Positions 53,744 to 63,157 of a stretch of DNA of 64,000 nt are shown one piece after another. The stretch comes from Planctomycetota bacterium (GTDB taxonomy: Bacteria; Planctomycetota; UBA1135; GCA-002748355): the NCBI GenBank assembly GCA_027021385.1, contig JALUUL010000079.1, positions 150,519 to 214,518 on the forward strand, read 5' to 3'. The notes under the pieces were generated by a model that was not told the DNA's origin, searched no databases, and saw nothing but the letters and a program-made list of their open reading frames with translations. How positions within the stretch are numbered: the stretch's first letter is position 1; each line of letters opens with the position of its first letter. The position numbers were made by a program, and so were the translations under genes.

Positions 53744-54709
53744 TCAACGGCAGCGGACGAGGAGGGAGCGGTGCCGGCCCGAGAGTTCGGGACCGAGATC
53801 GTCGAGGAAGCGTCGCCCGTCGGTCCAGTAGCCGGCCGTGGCCCTCAGCGAAGGGCGGCGGTCCTGGAAGAAACGGTTCAGGCGTTCGATCAGGCATTCC
53901 CGGACGTACTTTGCGAGGCAGGAGGCTGCGGCGGTCGGGAAGGCCTTCTCCTCCCCCCGTTCGGCGAAGTGGAGTTCGACCCCCTGGCCGAGGCGGTAGG
54001 CCGAATGTCCGGAGCGCTCCTCGAGGACCTCCAGACCGACCCCGGGGAAGGCGTCCCGCAGAAGAGGGGCGTAACGACTTCTCCCGCCTTGACGGTCGAG
54101 GACGATGACGGTCTCCTTCCCCGCGCGGGATCCGACCTCGAGACAGGCGCGCAGGACGGGAAGGGTCGCGGCGAAGAGAGCGAGACTCTTGTTGTCGAGG
54201 CGGCCGATGAGTCGGTTGTAGCTCCCGACCAGGACCGGATGGATCGGAGCCGCCAGGAGAGAGACGCCCGAGGCGGAGAGGGCGCGTGCGAAACGGTGCG
54301 CATCGAGGCGGAGGCTCGGGCCGTCCGTCCAGCGGGGGAGGGGGACCGCCGAGAGGTTCCGGTACCAGGGATAGGCTTCGAAGTCCCGGTCCCCGAGGAC
54401 CGGCGAGAGCAGGTGCCCCAGGGTCTCCGGAATCTCCCCACGGACCGCACCCAGGAGGGCGAGGGCGGTCCGCTCCAGTTCGGCGAGCCCGCGCCCGCCG
54501 GACTTGACCCTCTTGCTGTCCGCGATCCGGATCCGACGGTCTTCCCGGCGTCCACCCTTCCGTCGGACGGCCTCCCGCAAGGCCTCCCAGGGGCAGAGGC
54601 CGCGGGGGCCGCTCATCGCGACGCCGGCGACGACCAGGGGGCCGAGCAAGGGGCCGAGCCCGGCCTCGTCGACTCCGCAGAGAGTCGAGCGGTCCTTGGA
54701 AGCTTCCAT
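53744..54709 (-). CDS. divergent ribonuclease HII-like protein
   Basis: This 321-residue protein resembles RNase HII, which removes ribonucleotides from DNA. It has GVDEAGLGPLLGPLVVAGV (usual GVDEAGRGPL), ADSKRVKSG (usual DSKKLS), VIVLDRQGG (third acid) and TAAASCLAKYVREC (usual AASILAKVTRD, here Asp to Glu). It is ~100 residues longer than normal, with a large insertion at ~90-190 and a C-terminal extension. Canonical GRG is altered to GLG, which may change ribonucleotide recognition. The ATG at 54709 is chosen as the first codon before the motif. A paralogous or specialised function is possible. Confidence 0.7.
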   Translation of the reverse strand: MEASKDRSTLCGVDEAGLGPLLGPLVVAGVAMSGPRGLCPWEALREAVRRKGGRREDRRIRIADSKRVKSGGRGLAELERTALALLGAVRGEIPETLGHLLSPVLGDRDFEAYPWYRNLSAVPLPRWTDGPSLRLDAHRFARALSASGVSLLAAPIHPVLVGSYNRLIGRLDNKSLALFAATLPVLRACLEVGSRAGKETVIVLDRQGGRSRYAPLLRDAFPGVGLEVLEERSGHSAYRLGQGVELHFAERGEEKAFPTAAASCLAKYVRECLIERLNRFFQDRRPSLRATAGYWTDGRRFLDDLGPELSGRHRSLLVRCR

Positions 54710-54850
54710 CGGAAGGAGGGAATCCTCGAGTACGCGGAATGCGCTTCCTGGCCTGAACTCGTCCGGGGAGTCCGGCCGATGAAGAGGGAGAACCCGAGAA
54801 GGCTTCGGACCAGGATTCCGGTCCGGCGGCCGGACTGCAAGGAGGCGCCC

Positions 54851-55219
54851 GTGGACATCCTTCTGCTCGAACGCGACAAGCTGGTCCGAGACCAGATCCT
54901 GGTCGGGCTCCAATCCTTTCCCGAGATCGCGGTCGAGGTCGGAGAGGGCTATGTCGGCCTGCATCGGACCCGCCAGAAGAGCTACGACTTCGTCATCATC
55001 GGGTGCAACCCGAAGGACGACGAAGGACTCAGGCTCCTGACCTCCCTCCGTGAGTACGACCGCGACACCCAGGTCGTGCTCGTGACCTCGGCGAAGCAGG
55101 TCAAGTCGCTCCTCGCCCAGCGGTCCAAGTTCGACCTCTTCGCGGTTCTCGGGGTCCCGGTCGTGCCGGAGGACTTCTTCAGGATCCTCGCCCGGATGCG
55201 GCGCCGGATGAGCGCCTGA
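54851..55219 (+). CDS. degenerate receiver-domain protein
   Basis: This 122-residue protein folds like a response-regulator receiver but lacks its chemistry. The acidic pair is replaced by LLLERDK, the phosphoacceptor strand reads FVIIGCNPKD with no Asp at the usual position, and the conserved Lys region reads VLGVPVVPED. The Thr in VLVTSAK remains. It is probably a phosphorylation-independent interaction domain. A strong SD, AAGGAGG at 54839-54845, five nt before the GTG, fixes the start; an upstream ATG (54779) is less likely. Confidence 0.78.
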   Translation: MDILLLERDKLVRDQILVGLQSFPEIAVEVGEGYVGLHRTRQKSYDFVIIGCNPKDDEGLRLLTSLREYDRDTQVVLVTSAKQVKSLLAQRSKFDLFAVLGVPVVPEDFFRILARMRRRMSA

Positions 55220-55246
55220 AACCGGACGGGGCAGGAGGCGGCCCGC

Positions 55247-55275
55247 TTGCTCCCGATCGTCCTTCCCGATAGAAC
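55247..55275 (+). promoter_or_regulatory. promoter of the Pus10-like gene
   Basis: TTGCTC (55247-55252) and TAGAAC (55270-55275) are spaced by exactly 17 nt. The -10 box ends 6 nt before the GTG start, suggesting a leaderless transcript. Confidence 0.5.
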
Positions 55276-55281
55276 CCCCGG

Positions 55282-56250
55282 GTGATTCCAGGACAGGAAC
55301 CGAGACCCCACCGCCATCCGAGGCCGAAGGCGAGGATCTTCCTCGAGGGCCGTTACCGGAAACTCGTCCGCGGACTCCCGCAGACGATCTTCTACTGTCC
55401 CGAGTGCAAGGGACGGGGAAGGCGTTGCACGAACTGCGGGGGATACGGGAAGCTGACGAAGGATTCGGTCCAGGAGCTGATCGCCCGGAAGGTCCTGCCC
55501 AGATACAAGGCGCGCTACGGGAAGTTCCACGGCGCGGGCCGGGAGGACCTCGACGTGCGCATGCTCGGAGGGGGGCGCCCGTTCATCTTCGAGGTCGTCC
55601 AGCCCAAGCGGCACGACGTGGATCTCGAGGAATGCAGGGAGGCGATCCTGAGATACGGACGGGGCCGTCTCGAGATCACCGAACTCCTGCCGGTTCCGAG
55701 GAAGCGGGTCGCGATCCTGAAGGAGACGCCGAGCCGGAAACGCTACCGGGCCCTGGTTGCAGTCGAGGAGGAGCCGAAGGCGGAACGTCTCGAGGCCCTG
55801 CGAGGGACCGTGCATGAGATCCGGCAGCGCACCCCACTCAGGGTCGCGCACCGCCGGGCCGACAAGGAACGCTTGCGCGAGGTCCGGATCCTCGACCTGG
55901 AATCGGCCGGAACCGGTCCGGAGGGGCCCAGGTTCGAGATCACGATCGACTGCGCGCACGGGACCTACGTCAAGGAGTGGATCTCGGGGGAGGGGGGCCG
56001 AAGCCGCCCGAGCTTCGCCGAACTCTGCGGCGTTCCCACCCGCTGCCTGGGTCTCGACGTCTGGGAGGTGCTGGGACCCTTCCCCGCGCTCGAGAACGGC
56101 CGGAGGATGCCCGCCTTTCCCGAACCTCTCGACTGGGGGGACTGGAAGGCCGGGCACGAGGACCCCTGGGACCTCGATGCGGGCGATCAGGCCCGCGGGG
56201 CGGGCGGGGACCGGGAGGAGGACCCCCCGCCGGAACCTCCGAGCCTCTGA
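55282..56250 (+). CDS. pus10: Pus10-type tRNA pseudouridine synthase (archaeal/eukaryotic family)
   Basis: Pus10 makes pseudouridine 54/55 in tRNA and is textbook archaeal/eukaryotic. This 322-residue protein has the entire catalytic core: FLEGRYRKLVRGLPQT (20-35), a CxxC-x6-CxxC zinc-type site (C39, C42, C49, C52), and FHGAGREDLDVRMLGGGRPF with the expected catalytic Asp at D89. QRTPLRVAHRRAD (182-194) and GTYVKEWISGEGGRSRPSFAEL (227 on) are also diagnostic. The N-terminal THUMP-containing domain of archaeal Pus10 is missing, and a ~50-residue acidic C-terminal tail is added. It starts at GTG without an SD. Its 3' end overlaps the convergent GT-C gene by 64 nt. Confidence 0.9.
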   Translation: MIPGQEPRPHRHPRPKARIFLEGRYRKLVRGLPQTIFYCPECKGRGRRCTNCGGYGKLTKDSVQELIARKVLPRYKARYGKFHGAGREDLDVRMLGGGRPFIFEVVQPKRHDVDLEECREAILRYGRGRLEITELLPVPRKRVAILKETPSRKRYRALVAVEEEPKAERLEALRGTVHEIRQRTPLRVAHRRADKERLREVRILDLESAGTGPEGPRFEITIDCAHGTYVKEWISGEGGRSRPSFAELCGVPTRCLGLDVWEVLGPFPALENGRRMPAFPEPLDWGDWKAGHEDPWDLDAGDQARGAGGDREEDPPPEPPSL

Positions 56251-58052
56251 GCGGCCGCCGCGGCCAGCAGGACGAGAGCGAGGATCCAGAGTCCCGGTCG
56301 TTTCGGGCGGAGGAAGGGACCGAGTTCCCGAGTCAGGGGAAGGGGGAAGAGCCGGAGGTTCGTGCAGAGGGGACGCCCTTTCCCGTCGAGGGCCAGGGCG
56401 CGGAGGAAGGGTTCCGGGCGGACCGCGGTCTCGACCGCCGGCCAGAGGGCCTCGATCGTGCTCGGGGACTTCCTGCCCTCGGGGGGGGCGAGGAAGAGGG
56501 CCTTCAGGGAGAGGGTCCCGTCCGGTTCGGCCGGAACCCGGGTCTCGAAACGTCCGAAGACCGTCGCCCAGGAGACGCGCCAGGAGACGGCGTGGACTCC
56601 GGGGAAGGAGAGTCGGGCCGGACTCCCGAGGGTCACGGCCCGCAAGCCCCGGTCGTCGAGAGGACGAGGGCCCTCGTAGCGCAGCGGGAGACGGCGGAGG
56701 CCGCGGGGCGGGGGGAAGGGGGCGGCTATGGGGAAGAGCCGCCGGTCGGGGAGCAGGATCCTCGGCGGACGATGGAAGGGGGGCAGCCCCAGACGGTCGA
56801 CCCCGACGTGGAACAGGGGCTTGTCCTCGTCCCCGGCCGGGGCCTCGACGAACACCGGTTCGAGTCCCCTCGCGCTTCCCAACTGCTCCTCGATCCGGGT
56901 CCGGAGGCGCTGGACCTCGGTCGCGATCCGTTCCGCGTCGCGCCGCGCCTCGAGGGTCGCGGGGAGGGCTCCTGAGAGGAGGAGGAGCGGGGGCAGGGGA
57001 CCTGCGAGACCGAGGCCCAGAGTCATCACGGCGGAGGGAAGATAGCGATAGCGGGCCTTGGCCGGAGCGTCCGGCCCCCCGGAGGCCCCGGCCCCGGGCA
57101 GGGCGGTGAGCAGGGCCAGGAAGACTGCGCCAAGGAGGGGGCGGGCGGGATCGCGGGATCCCCCGAGCCGCAACCGCAGGAAGAGGAGGAACGAGATTCC
57201 GAGGAGTCCGGCGAGGACGAGGGATCCCGTTCCCAGGCCTCCGGGGACGAAGAAAGCGACGAGTCCTTCGAGGAAGCGAGGATCCGGCCGGGCTTCCGCG
57301 TAGCCGCCGAGAACCTCGCCGAGGGCCAGGTACCTCCAGGTCAGGAGGAAGCCAAGGGTGAAGAGCCAGGGAGCCGTCTCCCGGGCCAGGATCCTTAGGG
57401 AGCGCTCCCCGCGCATCCAGAGCAGGGCGGGGACCGCGGCCGGAAGGGTCAGACAGGGCTCCTTCGTCAGGCAACCGGCCGCGAAGGCGGAAAGCGGCAG
57501 GACGAGTCCCGCAGGACTTCCGGTCTCCCTCCTCTCCGCCCGCCTGAGAAGCAGGAGGAGGGCGAGGAGATAGAAGAAGGTCGAATGGGTGTCGACGCGG
57601 CCGACCGCCCAGAACAAGGCCTCCCGATGTCCGGGGTGCAGGAGCCACGCGGTCATGACCGCCCAGGCGGCCGGGGGGGGGACGAAACGGCGGGCGATCG
57701 CGAAGAGGAGCAGGCCGGAGGCGAGGTGGACGCAGAGGTTCTGGAGGAGGGGGAGGAAGTCGCCGGTCCCGCCGAAGGCGAGGTCGAAGGCGAAGGAGAG
57801 CGTGATCAGGGGCCGGTGGAAGAGGGCGATCCGGGTCATGCCGTATTGCGGCCCGAAGAAGTCGCCGAGGACTCCCGCGGGGGTGGAGGCATGCTTCAGG
57901 GCCAGCCAATCGTCGCTCCTGAGGGCGAGGCCCTCGGGCCGCCAGAGCCAGGCCGCCAGGGCGAGCGAGAACCCCAGGAGGGGGAGCAGGGCGCGGGGAA
58001 GGGCCGGAGGGGCGGTGGTCGGTGATGGAGCCCTCTCCTCAGATGCAGACAC
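56187..58052 (-). CDS. second GT-C-like membrane protein
   Basis: This 621-residue protein has ~9-10 membrane helices in the first ~370 residues. The first loop (LALRSDDWLALKHASTPAGVLGDFFGPQYGMTRIALFHRPL) has the acidic and aromatic pattern of dolichyl-phosphate-mannose-type GT-C proteins. A soluble domain follows at ~375-590, then a final helix (PGLWILALVLLAAAAAQRL) and a Gly/Ser tail. It probably transfers sugars to an extracytoplasmic acceptor. The FabZ-like gene lies upstream with a 14-nt overlap, and the 3' end overlaps pus10. Confidence 0.72.
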   Translation of the reverse strand: MSASEERAPSPTTAPPALPRALLPLLGFSLALAAWLWRPEGLALRSDDWLALKHASTPAGVLGDFFGPQYGMTRIALFHRPLITLSFAFDLAFGGTGDFLPLLQNLCVHLASGLLLFAIARRFVPPPAAWAVMTAWLLHPGHREALFWAVGRVDTHSTFFYLLALLLLLRRAERRETGSPAGLVLPLSAFAAGCLTKEPCLTLPAAVPALLWMRGERSLRILARETAPWLFTLGFLLTWRYLALGEVLGGYAEARPDPRFLEGLVAFFVPGGLGTGSLVLAGLLGISFLLFLRLRLGGSRDPARPLLGAVFLALLTALPGAGASGGPDAPAKARYRYLPSAVMTLGLGLAGPLPPLLLLSGALPATLEARRDAERIATEVQRLRTRIEEQLGSARGLEPVFVEAPAGDEDKPLFHVGVDRLGLPPFHRPPRILLPDRRLFPIAAPFPPPRGLRRLPLRYEGPRPLDDRGLRAVTLGSPARLSFPGVHAVSWRVSWATVFGRFETRVPAEPDGTLSLKALFLAPPEGRKSPSTIEALWPAVETAVRPEPFLRALALDGKGRPLCTNLRLFPLPLTRELGPFLRPKRPGLWILALVLLAAAAAQRLGGSGGGSSSRSPPAPRA

Positions 58053-58551
58053 CGATGATTTCGCCTTCGTAGACCACGCGTCCGTCGTGGATCGCCTGGG
58101 TCGGGAAGCGGGCCATGCGGCCCCCTCCGCTGATCCTGCCTTCCCTGGCGAGGAAGAAGACCCGCGCGGGCGGAACGACCTGCCCCCGGAAGCGGACCCG
58201 TTCGAGTCCCCCGAAGACGACGGTCCGGTCCGCGATCTCCAGGGTGGAGAGGGCCTTCCAGAGAAGGGTCGCGACCTGCGCGGAGGCCTCGGTCAGGAGC
58301 ACGCCGGGCACGAGGGGACGTCCGGGGAAATGCCCCTTCGTCCACCAGTCCTCGGCGCCGAAGTCCTTGATCGCGACGATCACCCGTTCCTCCCGGTCGA
58401 GGTGGCAGACCCTATCGACCATCGCGAACTCGTGACGCTGGGGGAGGAAGCGGTGGATCGTGTCGAGATCGAGGGCCGAACCCTCCGGATCCACGCGCTC
58501 CAGGTCATAGATCATGCGTTTGGGCCGGGCCCCGGTTACGCCTTCCGTCAT
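58039..58551 (-). CDS. FabZ-like 3-hydroxyacyl-ACP dehydratase
   Basis: This 170-residue hotdog-fold protein has the FabZ motifs LPQRHEFAMVDRV (usual LPHRYPFLLVDRV) and GHFPGRPLVPGVLLTEASAQ with the catalytic His and Glu. The C-terminal strand (VRFRGQVVPPARVFF) is also typical. It probably dehydrates 3-hydroxyacyl-ACPs, or a related thioester, for lipid synthesis. The second Met (58551) is preferred over 58569 because GGAAAGAG lies upstream at normal spacing. It overlaps the GT-C gene by 14 nt; a link to lipid-linked sugar or envelope lipid is plausible. Confidence 0.8.
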   Translation of the reverse strand: MTEGVTGARPKRMIYDLERVDPEGSALDLDTIHRFLPQRHEFAMVDRVCHLDREERVIVAIKDFGAEDWWTKGHFPGRPLVPGVLLTEASAQVATLLWKALSTLEIADRTVVFGGLERVRFRGQVVPPARVFFLAREGRISGGGRMARFPTQAIHDGRVVYEGEIIGVCI

Positions 58552-58805
58552 TTCGAATTCTCTTTCCATCCCGAGGGAGATGCGGACCCCACCGGCAAGC
58601 TTACGGTCGTTCGTCTTTCCGGCGAAGGTCTTCTTGGGCGGAAAGGGGCGATCGGCGGGTTCGCCGGGCTCCGTCCGGCCGGAAGGAGGAGGGAGACCGG
58701 ATCCGCCCGATGGGAACGGAGATCCGGGAGGGGGGCGAAAGGCCGGAACTCCAGGCCCCGGCTTCCCCGGCCGATAGGGGGGAGGGGAAGCCTGAGGAGG
58801 GTGCG

Positions 58806-60503
58806 ATGGCGTTTCGGGGGGATCTGCAGGAGATCGGTCTGTTCGACGTTTTTCAAAACGTCCATCACAACAGACTGACCGGCACGCTCCGGGTCGAGAA
58901 CGGGACGGAGACCCGCTGGATCCATCTCCACGAGGGACTCGTCCGTCATGTCTCCCTTGGCGAGGGGATCGGACTCCCGATGCCCGAGTTCCTCGTCCAA
59001 CGGGGCTTCGTCGACGCGAAGGCCTTGGACCGCGTCCTCAGGTCGAGGGGCCGGAGCCGGCGCCTCCTCCAGGATCTCCTCGCAAGAGCCAAGGTCCTCG
59101 ATCCCGGCGAATACGAGCGGGCCTTCCGCCTCAGGGTCGAGGAGTTCCTGTTCGATCTCCTGTCCTGGAAGAAGGCGGAGTTCGAGTTCCTCGAGGGCCC
59201 TCCCCCCCGCGGGATCTTCGACCTGCAACAGAAGAGCCTGTCGCTCGCGCTCGATCCCTCGTCCTTCCTGATGGAGGCCGCGCGCCGTGAGGACGAATGG
59301 CAGCGGATCCGCCGGGTCGTCTCCTCGGACTTCGATTTCTTCGAGGCCCTGGGCGAGGAAGAACCTCCGGAAGACCCCGAGACGGTCATGATCTGGCGCG
59401 CTCTCGACGGCCGCACCGAACTTCGTGAACTCCAGAGGACCCTGCCGCTCGGGCGTTTCGAGATCCATGACACGATCGCCAGGCTCGTCACCGGAGGGTT
59501 CGCCCGTCCGGTTCCGCCGACGGACCTCCCGGCGCTCGCACGGGAGGCCGTCGAGAACGGGGATCCGGAACGGGCCGAGGCCCTGCTCACGAGGGTCCTC
59601 GAGATCGAGAGGAACCACCGGGAGGCGCGGGGCCTCCTCGCGGAGGTTCTCGAGAGCCGGGGTCGTTGCAAGGACGCGGCGGTCCATCACGCCTTCCTGG
59701 GCTCGCAGTCGATGCAGGAGGGGGAGGCCCGCGGCGCCCTCGCGTCCTTCCGGGAGGCGGTCCGCCTGGATCCCGCGGACGCGGGGCTCAGGGAGAGGGT
59801 CTTCGACCTCCAGCGCGAACTCGGGGACGCCGAGGAGTTCGAGGCGGCGGCGCTCGGCCTCTCCGAGCAGCTCGAGATGCTGGGGCTCGTCGAACGCGCC
59901 TGCGAGGTCCTCGACGGGGCCCGGAAGCGACCCGACATGGCGTTGCGGCCGAGACTGCTCGAACGCTGGGGGGCCTTGATGGCCCAGACCGGACATGCCG
60001 AGGCCGGGGCGGGCACGTTTCTCGGCATCGCGAAGGGGCTCGAGGAGGCCGGGGACCGTTTCGGCGCGATGCGCACCCTCGAGGTCGCCTTGCGGCTCTA
60101 TCCCGATTCCCGGGACCTGAAACGGTTGAGGGAGGATGTCGAGTCGGACCGGAGGAACCGGAGGATCGCGCTCCGGCGCCGCCTCTTCCGCTGGGGGGCC
60201 GGCGCGGCGGTCGCGGGCCTCCTCCTCGTCCTGGCCGGCCACGAACTCGTGCTCCGCCGCCGCACCGCAGCCCTGCTCGCCTCCTTGCCTCGGGACGTGG
60301 CCCAGGGGAGGGCGCACCAGGTCCTCGGACTCCTCGAGGCCTTCCGGAAGGCCGCTCCGCTCGCCCCCTCCCAGTTCCTCCTGCGCGATCTCGAGCGGGG
60401 ACTCCGCGAGGCCGGAGCCCTCGAGGCGGCCAGGGCGGAGCGGGTGCTGGGGGCCGCAAGCGCCGCCCGCATCGAGGCCTGCCTCGCGGGCCCTCCCCGC
60501 TGA
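58806..60503 (+). CDS. DUF4388 and TPR membrane protein
   Basis: This 565-residue protein starts with a DUF4388/PATAN-like module (FRGDLQEIGLFDVFQNVHHNRLTGTLRV, VRHVSLGEG), a domain found in bacterial signalling proteins. A helical region resembling a winged-helix spacer (LQDLLARAKVLDPGEYERAF) follows. TPR-like repeats span ~240-440 (ALAREAVENGDPERAEALLTRVLEIER; GEARGALASFREAVRLDP). One membrane helix (GAGAAVAGLLLVLAGHELVL) and a short extracytoplasmic tail complete it. SD AGGAGG at 58795-58800 fixes the ATG. It likely links a signal to complex assembly. Confidence 0.8.
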   Translation: MAFRGDLQEIGLFDVFQNVHHNRLTGTLRVENGTETRWIHLHEGLVRHVSLGEGIGLPMPEFLVQRGFVDAKALDRVLRSRGRSRRLLQDLLARAKVLDPGEYERAFRLRVEEFLFDLLSWKKAEFEFLEGPPPRGIFDLQQKSLSLALDPSSFLMEAARREDEWQRIRRVVSSDFDFFEALGEEEPPEDPETVMIWRALDGRTELRELQRTLPLGRFEIHDTIARLVTGGFARPVPPTDLPALAREAVENGDPERAEALLTRVLEIERNHREARGLLAEVLESRGRCKDAAVHHAFLGSQSMQEGEARGALASFREAVRLDPADAGLRERVFDLQRELGDAEEFEAAALGLSEQLEMLGLVERACEVLDGARKRPDMALRPRLLERWGALMAQTGHAEAGAGTFLGIAKGLEEAGDRFGAMRTLEVALRLYPDSRDLKRLREDVESDRRNRRIALRRRLFRWGAGAAVAGLLLVLAGHELVLRRRTAALLASLPRDVAQGRAHQVLGLLEAFRKAAPLAPSQFLLRDLERGLREAGALEAARAERVLGAASAARIEACLAGPPR

Positions 60504-60609
60504 CGGGCCTGCTTGGGGCCGCTCTCAAGCCATCCCCGAGCCCCGGCCGATCAGGGAGCGACTTCCGATTCTTGAGGACCGGGGGCTTCCGTTACCGGGG
60601 GACTCCCGG

Positions 60610-61659
60610 TCATTTTTTTCGGATCGCGGGCGGCCGGCGCAGCCGCAACTGCCCGCAAGCCGCGTCCCGGTCGCGGCCCCGATGCCTGCGAAGGGTCGTC
60701 TTGAGGCCCCCCCGCTCGAGCCAGCCGCGGAAACGCTCGACCCGCCGGTCGCCGGGGGAACGCAGGTCCCCCCCGGGAACCTCGACCGGATTCCAGGGGA
60801 TCAGGTTGACCGTGCAGGGGAGGCCCCTGAGGAGGGAGCAGAGGGCCTCCGCATCCTCCCTGCGGTCGTTGCGGTCCGCGAGGAGGACGATTTCGAAGGT
60901 CGGCTCCCGTCCCGTCGCCCGCCCGTGGAAGGCCGCGGCCCGGACGAGTTCTTCGGGGTCGTGCTTCGCGGTCGGGACGAGTTCGCGGCGGAGGTCGGGG
61001 TCGGCCGCGTGGAGGGAGACCGCGAGTTCGTAGGGCTTCCCGAGGGAGGCGAGTCTCCGGATCCTTTCGGGATGGCCGGAGGTCGAGATCGTGATCCTCC
61101 GGGCCGAATAGGCCGCCCCCTTTGGAGAGACGAGGAGGTCGAGGGCCTCCGTGAGGTTCCGGAGGTTCGCCATCGGTTCTCCGATCCCCATGACGACGAT
61201 GTTGTCCGGGGGTCTGCCGAGGCGTTCCCGCGCGATCCAGAACTGCTCGAGGATCTCCGCCCGGGAGAGGTTGCGGCGGACCCCTTCGAGGCCCGAGGCG
61301 CAGAAGATGCAGCCGACGGGGCAACCGACCTGGGTCGACATGCAGAGCGTCGAACGCGTTCCCCTGGGGATCAGGACCGCCTCGATCGCCTCCCCGTCGC
61401 CGAGGCCGAGGAGGAACTTCAGGGTCCCGTCCCGCGCCTCCTCCTCCTCGAGGAGTCTGAGCGTGCGCAGCTCGAGGGTCTCCGAGAGCCGGTCGCGCAG
61501 GGCCTTGGGGAGGTTCGTCGCCCGGTTCCAGTCGAGGAGTCCCCGCGCGTGGAGCCAGAGATGCAACTCCCGGGCGTGGAAGGGTCTGCCGCCCTCCTCG
61601 AGAACCAGAGCGTCGAGCGCCCCCGCGTCCAGGTCGCGGGCGGGGATCCGTTCAGGCAC
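60610..61659 (-). CDS. rlmN: 23S rRNA/tRNA adenine-C2 methyltransferase RlmN
   Basis: RlmN is a radical-SAM enzyme that methylates A2503 of 23S rRNA and A37 of some tRNAs. The 349 residues show [21 protein letters not shown]113, C117 and C120 ligate the cluster, and C106 is the conserved TLC cysteine. [52 protein letters not shown] and the C-terminal Cys in AACGQLR are also present. It starts at GTG overlapping the clpX stop by 8 nt. Confidence 0.96.
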   Translation of the reverse strand: MPERIPARDLDAGALDALVLEEGGRPFHARELHLWLHARGLLDWNRATNLPKALRDRLSETLELRTLRLLEEEEARDGTLKFLLGLGDGEAIEAVLIPRGTRSTLCMSTQVGCPVGCIFCASGLEGVRRNLSRAEILEQFWIARERLGRPPDNIVVMGIGEPMANLRNLTEALDLLVSPKGAAYSARRITISTSGHPERIRRLASLGKPYELAVSLHAADPDLRRELVPTAKHDPEELVRAAAFHGRATGREPTFEIVLLADRNDRREDAEALCSLLRGLPCTVNLIPWNPVEVPGGDLRSPGDRRVERFRGWLERGGLKTTLRRHRGRDRDAACGQLRLRRPPAIRKK

Positions 61660-63025
61660 TCTCGCGTTCTTCCGGTTCGGGTTCCTTGGGCACCGGCGGC
61701 CGCTTCGTCGGGCGGGGGCTCCGCTTCGCCCTGGGGGGTTTGATCGGGGTCACGACCGGCTCCCCCTCGCCCCGCGCGCATTCCTTCGTGACGAGCACGC
61801 GGACCGGTCGATCGGCCGCGAGGGCCGGGAGGTCGTAGCGGAGATCGAGGAGAAGACCTTCGATCACCGAGCGCAAGGCGCGCACGCCGGTCTCCCTCTC
61901 GAGGACCGTGTCGGCGATCTGTTCGAGGGCTCCGTCCTCGAAGGCCAACTCGCATCCTTCCATCCGGAAGTACTCCGCGTACTGCTTGATGATCGCGTTC
62001 GCGGGTTCGGTCATGACCTTGACCAGATCGTCGCGGGTCAGGGACTTGAGCGTCGCGACGACCGGCAGGCGCCCGATGAACTCGGGGATCAGGCCGAACT
62101 CGATCAGGTCCTTCTGGTCGAGGTGGGGGAGCAGGCGGTCGCGTTCGGTGGAACTCGTCTCCTCCGCTCCCGAGGCCTCCTTGCGGTCCTCGAGGTCTCC
62201 GAAACCGATGACGGAGTGGCCGAGCCTCCGGGCGATGGCCTGTTCGATTCCGGTGAAGGTCCCTCCGCAGATGAAGAGGATGTCCTCGGTGTTGACCTGG
62301 ATGTAGGACTGCTCGGGGTGTTTCCGTCCGCCCTGGGGGGGGACGTTCGCGACCGTTCCCTCCAGGATCTTGAGCAGGGCCTGCTGCACGCCTTCCCCGG
62401 AGACGTCACGGGTGATCGAGACGTTCTGGGTCGTGCGCGAGATCTTGTCGATCTCGTCGATGTAGATGATGCCCTGCTGGGCGCGCTCGAGATCGAAGTT
62501 GGCGGCTTGCAGGAGCTTCAGGAGGATGTTCTCGACGTCTTCCCCGACGTAGCCCGCCTCGGTCAGGGTCGTCGCGTCCGCGATCGCGAAGGGCACGTCC
62601 AGGATGCGCGCCAGGGTCTTCGCGAGGAGGGTCTTCCCCGATCCGGTGGGCCCGACGAGGAGGATGTTGGATTTTTCCAGCTCGACCCCCGGATCGTTCC
62701 GGTGCCGGTTCTGGATCCGCCGGTAATGGCTGTAGACCGCGACCGAGAGGACCTTCTTCGCTCTCTCCTGGCCGATCACGTACTGGTCGAGGGAGGTCCG
62801 GATCTCCGGCGGGGTCGGGACCTCCCGGGTCAGGAGACTCGCGGACTTGACCTTCGGGCGGGAACGCTCGTCCTCGGAAAGGATCGTATTGCAGATCTCG
62901 ACGCATTCGGCGCAGATGTAGATCCCCGGGGGACCGGCGATCAACGGCCGGTCGAGCTGGTGCCGCGATTTCTCGCAGAACGTGCAGCGCTCGACGCTCT
63001 TTCCTCGATTCCCGGTTTTCGACAT
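61652..63025 (-). CDS. clpX: ClpX ATPase subunit
   Basis: ClpX unfolds substrates and feeds them to ClpP. The 457 residues carry the zinc-binding N-domain (C14, C17, C38, C41), Walker A GPTGSGKT (125-132), Walker [10 protein letters not shown], and pore loops GYVGEDVE and GGRKHPEQ. The ClpP-docking IGF tripeptide (HSVIGFGDL) and sensor segments in [15 protein letters not shown] are also present. A ~40-residue Pro/Lys/Arg-rich tail is added at the C-terminus. It is part of the tig-clpP-clpX-rlmN cluster, 132 nt after clpP. Confidence 0.97.
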   Translation of the reverse strand: MSKTGNRGKSVERCTFCEKSRHQLDRPLIAGPPGIYICAECVEICNTILSEDERSRPKVKSASLLTREVPTPPEIRTSLDQYVIGQERAKKVLSVAVYSHYRRIQNRHRNDPGVELEKSNILLVGPTGSGKTLLAKTLARILDVPFAIADATTLTEAGYVGEDVENILLKLLQAANFDLERAQQGIIYIDEIDKISRTTQNVSITRDVSGEGVQQALLKILEGTVANVPPQGGRKHPEQSYIQVNTEDILFICGGTFTGIEQAIARRLGHSVIGFGDLEDRKEASGAEETSSTERDRLLPHLDQKDLIEFGLIPEFIGRLPVVATLKSLTRDDLVKVMTEPANAIIKQYAEYFRMEGCELAFEDGALEQIADTVLERETGVRALRSVIEGLLLDLRYDLPALAADRPVRVLVTKECARGEGEPVVTPIKPPRAKRSPRPTKRPPVPKEPEPEERESA

Positions 63026-63157
63026 GACTTCTTTCCGTCCCGTGGAGCGCGGGGGCGCCGCGGGGGGCCCAGGTCCGACCCGACCGGACCCTCATTGTAA
63101 CCCCCCCCCGCGTTCCCGAGAACGAATCCGGAGAAAACGGGTTCCCGGATTCCGGGC

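Noticed and set aside
54982..57909. A 975-codon minus-strand ORF
   Set aside because: It runs antisense to pus10 and out of frame with the GT-C gene. Its translation is low-complexity Pro/Arg/Gly sequence, an artefact of high GC.
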